From: Treponema sp.
Lineage (GTDB): Bacteria > Spirochaetota > Spirochaetia > Treponematales > Breznakiellaceae
Assembly: GCA_031255875.1 (NCBI GenBank)
Contig: JAIRRR010000042.1
Span: 1 to 11,070, forward strand
DNA: 11,070 nt
Direction: 5' to 3'
In this document: positions 1 to 4,951 of the stretch, in pieces
How the letters are laid out: every line of letters begins with the position of its first letter
Numbering within the stretch: the stretch's first letter is position 1
The notes under the pieces: generated by a model
The model's database searches: none
Seen by the model: the letters and a program-made list of their open reading frames with translations, nothing else
What the model was told of the DNA's origin: nothing
Made by a program: the position numbers and the translations under genes

Positions 1-1
1 C

Positions 2-307
2 GGCCCGGAGCCGGGCGCCCGCAATGAGGAATACCTGGCCTATTTGAGGAAATTCTTCCTCGCCGCGGGTACGGCGGGGCTTTCCGTGCTCGTCGATTCC
101 GGGGGGAAAAGCCCGGCGGATATCCCCCTGACGCCTGAAGACGAGGGCCGTTTTCTGGAGGATCTGCGCCACGCCTACAGGCGGCTCAAGAACTGCAAGG
201 CCGTTGCCGGCTGGATTATCCCCGCGCGGCCCGGGCCGGTTTTCGGCAGCCGCTTCAGCGAGAAAATGCGGGAAGTGAACCCCCAGCTCAGGGTGTATAG
301 GGAATGA
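2..307 (+). CDS. C-terminal fragment of a hypothetical protein (5' end outside window)
   Basis: The reading frame is open from the left edge and ends at TGA 305-307, giving the last 101 residues of a protein whose start is missing. A TTG at 44 lies inside the frame and is not needed as a start, because the frame continues upstream to the edge. The fragment is soluble-looking, with an alternating hydrophobic stretch (LSVLVD), a charged helical segment (residues about 46-64) and a GWIIPARPG turn near the end. I do not recognise the family. It is convergent with the corrinoid operon and separated from cobS by 35 bp, so it need not share its function. Codon use and GC content look like those of the neighbouring genes. 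Confidence 0.6.
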   Translation, partial: GPEPGARNEEYLAYLRKFFLAAGTAGLSVLVDSGGKSPADIPLTPEDEGRFLEDLRHAYRRLKNCKAVAGWIIPARPGPVFGSRFSEKMREVNPQLRVYRE

Positions 308-327
308 GGGGGAGGGAAACGCAGCAG

Positions 328-339
328 GCTGCTAGCAGC
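328..339. repeat. Short palindrome between convergent genes
   Basis: GCTGCTAGCAGC is a perfect 12-bp inverted repeat in the 35-bp gap between the plus-strand gene and cobS. The 10-mer GCAGCAGGCT is also directly repeated at 321-330 and 335-344, overlapping the end of cobS. It lies where a bidirectional terminator would be expected, but the stem has almost no loop and there is no T-tract on either side, so terminator function is only a guess. Confidence 0.25.
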
Positions 340-342
340 AGG

Positions 343-1230
343 CTAGAACGCCCCTATGACCGCGGCGGCGGCCAGGGACAGTATCTCCGCGCTTTCTATC
401 GCGGCGCCCAGCGCGTCTCCGGTATAGCCGCCCAGGGAATCCCGGTAGAGCCGGGCGTAGAACCGCGCGGCAAGCGGGGCGGCGAGGCCAAGGCAGAAGG
501 CGGCGTAAACAAGCGCCCGGAAGGCGGGGCGTGACGGAAGATCCGTTCCTGGGGATGGCGGGCCGGCCGCGGCGGGGCTGCCCGGGACAGCGGCCGCCAG
601 CAGGGCCCAGCCAAAGACGCAGAGGCCGAAGCAGGCGAGCGCCGTGGCGATTCCGGCGACGCAGCGGGCGGGCCGGGCGTCCTTCGCCGCCGCCCCCAGG
701 CCGCCGGGGGACGCGGGTTTTGCCATGCAGGGGACAAGGGCCGCGCTGAATCTGCCGAACAGGGGGAAGGCGAGAAACATCGCGGCAAGCGGGAAATTCC
801 CCGGCAGAAAGCCGGAATAAAGCGGCGGATTCAGGGCGAAGACGATGCGCAGGAGCGCCGTTTTCAGGGAGAGGGCGGCAAAACCCGCGAAAAAGCCGTA
901 GACCCCTATGCGGGAATCTTTCAATACGGAAAGCCTCTTCTCCCTGTCGGCCGTTCCCAGAAAGGCGTCGGCGGTGTCCATAAGGCCGTCCAGGTGGAAC
1001 AGGTTAAAACAGAGGTACTGCGCGATAAGCGTCGCTACTGCGGCGGCAAAGGGATCGGCCCCAAAAAACGAAAAGCATGATAATAACAGCAGCCCCATTA
1101 ACGCGGGAAAGACGCCGGTTACCGGGAGCCAGTAATCCATCCGGGAAGGGTCAAAGTTAAAACGCGCCCTTACCGGAATTCGCGAAACCATGCTTAGGGT
1201 CGAAAGGAAGCGATCCCTCGCCTTTCCCAC
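343..1230 (-). CDS. cobS: Adenosylcobinamide-GDP ribazoletransferase (cobalamin synthase)
   Basis: CobS is the membrane enzyme that joins AdoCbi-GDP to alpha-ribazole (or its 5'-phosphate) and so completes the nucleotide loop of adenosylcobamides. The 295-residue protein has the family hallmark HLDGLMDTADAF at about residues 79-90, with the acidic residues D81, D85 and D88 expected to bind Mg2+. It also has KDSRIGVYG shortly after, GGYTGDALGA near the C-terminus, and several hydrophobic membrane segments (for example about 35-56 and 62-78). A less conserved Pro/Ser/Gly-rich loop lies before the last helices. The start is GTG at 1230; it shares one base with the cobT stop (TAGTG) and is preceded by GAGGAG. 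It is the last gene of the operon. Identity is secure. Its lower-base specificity cannot be read from sequence. Confidence 0.95.
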   Translation of the reverse strand: MGKARDRFLSTLSMVSRIPVRARFNFDPSRMDYWLPVTGVFPALMGLLLLSCFSFFGADPFAAAVATLIAQYLCFNLFHLDGLMDTADAFLGTADREKRLSVLKDSRIGVYGFFAGFAALSLKTALLRIVFALNPPLYSGFLPGNFPLAAMFLAFPLFGRFSAALVPCMAKPASPGGLGAAAKDARPARCVAGIATALACFGLCVFGWALLAAAVPGSPAAAGPPSPGTDLPSRPAFRALVYAAFCLGLAAPLAARFYARLYRDSLGGYTGDALGAAIESAEILSLAAAAVIGAF

Positions 1231-2276
1231 TAGTACTTCTCCTCGGCCTGCCCCGCGTCGCTGACATGGGCGCTGGAAAAAGAGGCCATCTCCCGCGCGG
1301 CTTTTACCCCCAGCTCGACAAGGTACCCGCCGATTACCGCGCCGGTGCCTTCCCCGAGGCGCATGTCAAGGTCAACGATGGGGTCAAGGCCCATGCGGTC
1401 GAGCAGGGGCCGGTGGCCCGCCACTTTGGAAAGATGCCCGGCGAAAAGCCAGCCCCGCACCTGCGGGTTGATGAGGTACGCCATGTAGGCCGCCGCGGTA
1501 ACGGGAAACCCGTCGAGGACGCAGCCAATCCCCCTGTTTTCAAGGCCCAGGATAAAGCCGGCCATCATCGCGAAGTCGAAGGAACCCAGGTTTTGCAGTA
1601 TCGCCTTTCCGTCCTCCGGGGGGCTGCGTCTTTTTACCGCCTCGCAGACCACGTCCTTTTTGTGTTCCAGCATGGCATCGTCGATGCCCGTGCCCCGGTC
1701 AACCATCTCTTCCGCCTGAAAGCCCGCGGCGACCAGCATCGCGGCGGCGGTAGTGGTGTTGCCGATTCCCAGGTCCCCGATGGCGGCAAGATCGATTTTC
1801 CTGCCCGCCGCGTCTTCCGCCAGGGCCCTGCCCCGGTCCAGGGCCTGCTCTGTTTCCGCCGCAGTCATGGCGGCTTCCTCAAAGCTGTTCCTGGTCCCGG
1901 GCCCAATCCGCGCCCGCACAAGGGAACACGCCGCCTTCGGTCCGCCGTCCGGGGGAAGCTCGTCGCCCATGATCCCGGCGTCCACCAGGATTATCTCCCA
2001 GCCGGTCCCGCCTGCCAGGGCGTTGATGCCCGCCCCTCCCGCGAGGATATTCAGCGCCATCTGCCGGGTTACTTCCTGGGGGTAAAGGGACACCCCGCAG
2101 GACGCGATGCCGTGATCCCCGGCAAAAACGTAGATTCCCTTTTTTTTAATTTCCGGGGGGGCGCGGCGCTGTATCTCCGCCATTTTTACGCAGTACGTTT
2201 CGAGTTTTCCCAGACTCCCCCTGGGCTTTGTCAGCCCGTCAAGGTGCTCTTCCATAGCGGTTTTTATATCTTTCAC
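1230..2276 (-). CDS. cobT: Nicotinate-nucleotide--dimethylbenzimidazole phosphoribosyltransferase
   Basis: CobT activates the lower base: it transfers phosphoribose from nicotinate mononucleotide to 5,6-dimethylbenzimidazole or a related base, giving alpha-ribazole 5'-phosphate for CobS. The 348-residue protein matches the family along its length: TKPRGSLGKLE (16-26), FAGDHG (51-56), YPQEVTRQM (65-73), the glycine-rich AGGAGINALA (79-88), IGPGTRN (124-130), GIGNTT (170-175), RGTGIDD, GHRPLLDRMGLDP, and MRLGEGTGA, where E309 matches the catalytic glutamate. The usual G-E-x-G-I-G-N-T-T motif reads GDLGIGNTT here, so a conserved active-site glutamate is aspartate (D168). I chose GTG at 2276 because it lies 7 nt after GGAGG, whereas the in-frame TTG at 2282 is only 1 nt from that site. 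The C-terminal tail is Ser/Ala-rich and unremarkable. Confidence 0.95.
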   Translation of the reverse strand: MKDIKTAMEEHLDGLTKPRGSLGKLETYCVKMAEIQRRAPPEIKKKGIYVFAGDHGIASCGVSLYPQEVTRQMALNILAGGAGINALAGGTGWEIILVDAGIMGDELPPDGGPKAACSLVRARIGPGTRNSFEEAAMTAAETEQALDRGRALAEDAAGRKIDLAAIGDLGIGNTTTAAAMLVAAGFQAEEMVDRGTGIDDAMLEHKKDVVCEAVKRRSPPEDGKAILQNLGSFDFAMMAGFILGLENRGIGCVLDGFPVTAAAYMAYLINPQVRGWLFAGHLSKVAGHRPLLDRMGLDPIVDLDMRLGEGTGAVIGGYLVELGVKAAREMASFSSAHVSDAGQAEEKY

Positions 2277-2283
2277 AGTCAAA

Positions 2284-2288
2284 CCTCC
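2284..2288 (-). promoter_or_regulatory. Ribosome binding site that decides the cobT start
   Basis: GGAGG on the minus strand lies 7 nt before GTG 2276 and only 1 nt before TTG 2282. The spacing favours the GTG and shortens CobT by two residues relative to the longest frame. Confidence 0.7.
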
Positions 2289-2291
2289 TGG

Positions 2292-2311
2292 CGGCAGCTT
2301 TCCCGCTGCCG
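2292..2311 (-). other. Hairpin in the cbiR-cobT gap
   Basis: CGGCAGC and GCTGCCG form a perfect 7-bp stem around a 6-nt loop in the 39-nt gap between cbiR and cobT, one of very few gaps in the operon. On the minus strand the stem is followed directly by the cobT ribosome binding site and not by a U-tract. It is therefore more likely to be an RNA stability, processing or translation element than a terminator. Confidence 0.5.
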
Positions 2312-2315
2312 TATT

Positions 2316-3008
2316 TTATGTCGTTAAAAACACGGCTATGCTTTCCCGGGCTTCTTCCCAGGAAAACACCTCCATGTTTATTACCCCGTTAAATTCGTCC
2401 AGAAGCGGGCGGAGCCTTCTGAACCAGTCCGCCCCCGCCGCGACGGGCCGGTGATCCGGAAGCCTCCCGTCAAGGGCCGCCTTGTCCCGGTCAACGCCGT
2501 GCAGGTGGATTTCCCCGGTACGCCCGCGCCGCCCGGCAAACCACGCCGCCGGGTCCGCCCCCTCAAGCAGGAGGTGGCCCGTGTCCATGCAGATTCCCGC
2601 GTTGCTGTCCAGATGCGGAAGCAGCGCTTCGAGCAGGCCGGGGCTGGTGTTTTCAAGGAGGAAGCGGCAGCGCGGGAATTCGGCGGCCCATCCGCCAACC
2701 AGGGCGGCCAGTTCTACGGCGGTTCCGGGGGGGCCCGGGTGCGCGACAAAATGGCGGACAAGGGGCGCGAGGCGTTCCACCAGTTCCCTGTGGGCGGGAA
2801 GCAGCGGGTCCGGCAGATGCGCGGTAAAGGCAAAACGTTTCCGGTACTCCAGTATCCCCTCCCATTCACGGTCAAGCATTTTTTTAATTTCCTCATCGTA
2901 GAGGAAGAACAGCAATTCTACCCCCGACACCTCGTCCTTGCCTTCAAGGAAGCGGAGGTTCTCAAGGTATGTGCCGGGAATGACCCACGAGGGGACGCTG
3001 ATCACCAT
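2316..3008 (-). CDS. cbiR: Probable cobamide-remodelling hydrolase CbiR (AP endonuclease 2/xylose isomerase-like TIM barrel)
   Basis: The 230-residue protein has the strand-end metal-ligand pattern of the AP endonuclease 2/sugar isomerase TIM-barrel superfamily: TAHLPDP (H64), FVAHPGPPG (H90), FLLENTS (E119), CMDTGHLLL (D142, H145), IHLHGVDRD (H168, H170), DH at 185-186, and NMEVFSWEEA (E213). In known biology the superfamily member CbiR, described from Akkermansia muciniphila, hydrolyses the phosphoribosyl bond of the cobamide nucleotide loop so that the lower base can be replaced. Lying between cobU and cobT, in an operon that would rebuild the loop, is exactly the context expected for CbiR; this part is inference. 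The ATG at 3008 overlaps the cobU stop by one base (TGATG) and follows AGGG by 7 nt. A longer frame running back through cobU is not supported. The alternative is an unrelated sugar-phosphate isomerase. Confidence 0.75.
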   Translation of the reverse strand: MVISVPSWVIPGTYLENLRFLEGKDEVSGVELLFFLYDEEIKKMLDREWEGILEYRKRFAFTAHLPDPLLPAHRELVERLAPLVRHFVAHPGPPGTAVELAALVGGWAAEFPRCRFLLENTSPGLLEALLPHLDSNAGICMDTGHLLLEGADPAAWFAGRRGRTGEIHLHGVDRDKAALDGRLPDHRPVAAGADWFRRLRPLLDEFNGVINMEVFSWEEARESIAVFLTT

Positions 3009-3577
3009 CACTTTACCCTGAGGGGGATGCCGGAGACCATGAGTTCCACCCGGTCCGCAGCGGCGGCGATTCTCCTGTTGGCCTCCGCGAGGAGCAGGTT
3101 GTAACGCCGGGTCGCTTCGTCGAAAGGCACGTTGCCGAGCCCGGTCTCGTTCGTTACAACAACGCAGTCGCGCATATTCGCGCGTATGCCCGCGATAAAC
3201 CCTTCGAGTATCCGGCCAAAGTCGTTTTCCCGCTTGTAGTACATAAGGTTGTTTACCCACATGGGGATACAGTCCACCACGGCGCGTTCCCCCGCCTCCG
3301 CAGCCGCCCGATCCAGTTCCAGGGGTTCTTCAACAGTGACGAACCCGCCCCCCGGCCGGGAAACGCCGCCGGGCATTTCCCCGCTGGAACCAGCGCGGGC
3401 GGCCCGGGCAGCCAGGAGATCCCGCTCCTCCCTGTGCCGCGCGATCCGCTCCCTCATCTCGCCGTCCAGGGCCTCCGCCGTAGCGATAAACGAAACGGGG
3501 AATTGCCATTCAAGCGCCAGTTCCAGGGCGCGCCGGGACTTGCCCGACTTGATGCCGCCCGTTATCAGAATAACCAC
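3008..3577 (-). CDS. cobU: Adenosylcobinamide kinase / adenosylcobinamide-phosphate guanylyltransferase
   Basis: CobU phosphorylates adenosylcobinamide and then transfers GMP to give AdoCbi-GDP, the substrate of CobS. The 189-residue protein has the P-loop GGIKSGKS (7-14), the ERIARHREER segment with H48 as the probable guanylylated histidine, TVEEP (81-85), DCIPMWVNNLM (102-112, usually DCLTLWLTNLL), TNETGLGNVP, and the C-terminal SGIPLRVK. About 25 Gly/Ala/Ser-rich residues (54-78) are inserted between the HRxxR segment and TVEEP, where family members normally have only a few residues. The start is GTG 3577, behind a GGGAGGG purine tract, 12 bp after the end of the nitrogenase-like gene. 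CobU is normally needed to salvage cobinamide, which is also the product expected from CbiR. Confidence 0.94.
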   Translation of the reverse strand: MVILITGGIKSGKSRRALELALEWQFPVSFIATAEALDGEMRERIARHREERDLLAARAARAGSSGEMPGGVSRPGGGFVTVEEPLELDRAAAEAGERAVVDCIPMWVNNLMYYKRENDFGRILEGFIAGIRANMRDCVVVTNETGLGNVPFDEATRRYNLLLAEANRRIAAAADRVELMVSGIPLRVK

Positions 3578-3589
3578 ACCTTCCCTCCC

Positions 3590-4951
3590 CTATACCATAA
3601 CATACCGCAGGCCGTTTAGTATCTGCTCCAGCAGGAAAAGCGCCCCGTCCCCGCCGAAAAGAGTTTTGCCGGTAACATCGATGTACCCCAATGAAGGCAG
3701 GGCTATCTCTATGCCGCAGAATCTCTGCCCGTATAATTTTAGTTCCGCGATGGTATTCCCATCGGCCAAAAGAATATGCGCCGGCGTTTCGATTACCGGG
3801 GCCTCAAGCGCCTTCCGGCAGCGGATCCCGTCGAGGAACGCCCCGAGCTTTTGGATAAAAAAAGCGTCGCCGCCGGGCAGCACGGAAACAGAGGCGGGCA
3901 CCATCCCCAGATAGGCGCAGAGCCATTTGGTTACGGCATAGGCGACGGACGCCTCGGCCTTTACGGAAAAGAGGGCCCCCCGGGGAAGCCCCAGAAGGGA
4001 AGAAAAACGGGACAGGTAAAGATAGGCCCTGGCCCGCGCCCTTTCGATTTCCTCAAGCGCGCGCCGCCCGTCCCCGCCCAGTTCGCGGCATACGCTGCGG
4101 ACAAACGCTTCCGCGGCGTCAAAACCGACAGGCGGGCCTTCCTCCGGGACGAGGTACGGGGTGCCGTATTCGGCTTTCAGTTTTTCCGCGATTTCAAGGC
4201 TGTACTCGGGATAGAGCGCCACGTTCAAGCCCGCACGGCCGAGCCCGGAAAGCGAGGCTGCACGGTCCCCCGCGCCGGGCGCGGCGTTTATCCCGATGCC
4301 GGAAAGCCCGAGGAGCTGCCTGAGAACGGAAAGGTTCTGCGCGTAGTGTTTCTGATAGATGCAAAGCCCCAGGATATTCACCGCCTTCCGATGAGCGATG
4401 CCCGGGGACGCCCCGCCGCCCGTAACCGTACCGCCGTGAGCCGCAGGCCCGGCGTCCGGGGGATCGCCGCGCCGCCTTACCGCGTCCAGGGCGCAGATGA
4501 GCGCCTTCTGGTAGCCGGAGCCGAAGCTGCCCGAAAACCCGGTGTTTTCCAGCGCGAAGGCCGGTATGCCCCGGACTTCTTCGGCGAGGAAGCGGCCCAG
4601 ATCGTCCCCGATAAGGGCCGCGCCCGGGGAATTGATCACCGCGACAAGGCCCGGGCTTTTCCGCACTGCGGCCCTGAGTATCTTCGCGATTTTTTCCCCG
4701 CTGCCGAATACATAGTCCTCGCCGTCAAGGTACGTGGAGGGTATCCGGGACTGGCCGAAGTAAAAGCCCTCGGTGTATTCCAGGGGGTTAAAGGTAGGGG
4801 TGCGGAGAAACTGGCTGTCCGCTATGGCGCTGTGGTAGAACTTGCAGCCCGTGGGCCCGTTCAAAATGGTGCAGGCGTCTTTGACGCCCTCGACCGCGAA
4901 AAGGGCGCCGGAAAAACTGTCAGGCGTAATATTTTCTGAATAGTGGATCAT
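3590..4951 (-). CDS. Nitrogenase-like reductase, NifK/BchB-type subunit
   Basis: This 453-residue protein belongs to the nitrogenase component 1/oxidoreductase family (NifD, NifK, NifE, NifN, BchB, BchZ, CfbD). The N-terminal part reads NGPTGCKFYHS at 31-41, matching the GPxGC cluster motif, so C36 is a likely Fe-S ligand. The first P-cluster-type cysteine is replaced by serine around residue 12, and the third, normally in a TCxxxLIGDD-like motif, is absent in NSPGAALIGDD (107-117). C27 is an extra cysteine. A Gly/Pro/Ala-rich stretch at about 159-188 looks like a loop insertion. The start ATG 4951 overlaps the 3' end of the upstream fusion gene by 32 bp and has GGAGGCAGG before it. It presumably pairs with the D-like half of that fusion protein. 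The family is certain. The substrate is unknown, and a corrinoid is inferred from the operon. Confidence 0.85.
   Translation of the reverse strand: MIHYSENITPDSFSGALFAVEGVKDACTILNGPTGCKFYHSAIADSQFLRTPTFNPLEYTEGFYFGQSRIPSTYLDGEDYVFGSGEKIAKILRAAVRKSPGLVAVINSPGAALIGDDLGRFLAEEVRGIPAFALENTGFSGSFGSGYQKALICALDAVRRRGDPPDAGPAAHGGTVTGGGASPGIAHRKAVNILGLCIYQKHYAQNLSVLRQLLGLSGIGINAAPGAGDRAASLSGLGRAGLNVALYPEYSLEIAEKLKAEYGTPYLVPEEGPPVGFDAAEAFVRSVCRELGGDGRRALEEIERARARAYLYLSRFSSLLGLPRGALFSVKAEASVAYAVTKWLCAYLGMVPASVSVLPGGDAFFIQKLGAFLDGIRCRKALEAPVIETPAHILLADGNTIAELKLYGQRFCGIEIALPSLGYIDVTGKTLFGGDGALFLLEQILNGLRYVMV

Noticed and set aside
1266..2327. Long plus-strand open frame (353 codons) opposite cobT
   Set aside because: It is antisense to a clearly identified gene, its translation has no recognisable motifs, and GC-rich coding DNA often leaves such open frames. 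The same holds for plus-strand frames at 3249-3914, 3776-4939 and 8811-9893.
3009..3260. N-terminal extension of the TIM-barrel protein back through cobU
   Set aside because: It overlaps the conserved C-terminal part of cobU in another frame and reads as Arg-rich non-protein-like sequence. The ATG at 3008 with its TGATG overlap and ribosome site explains the start.
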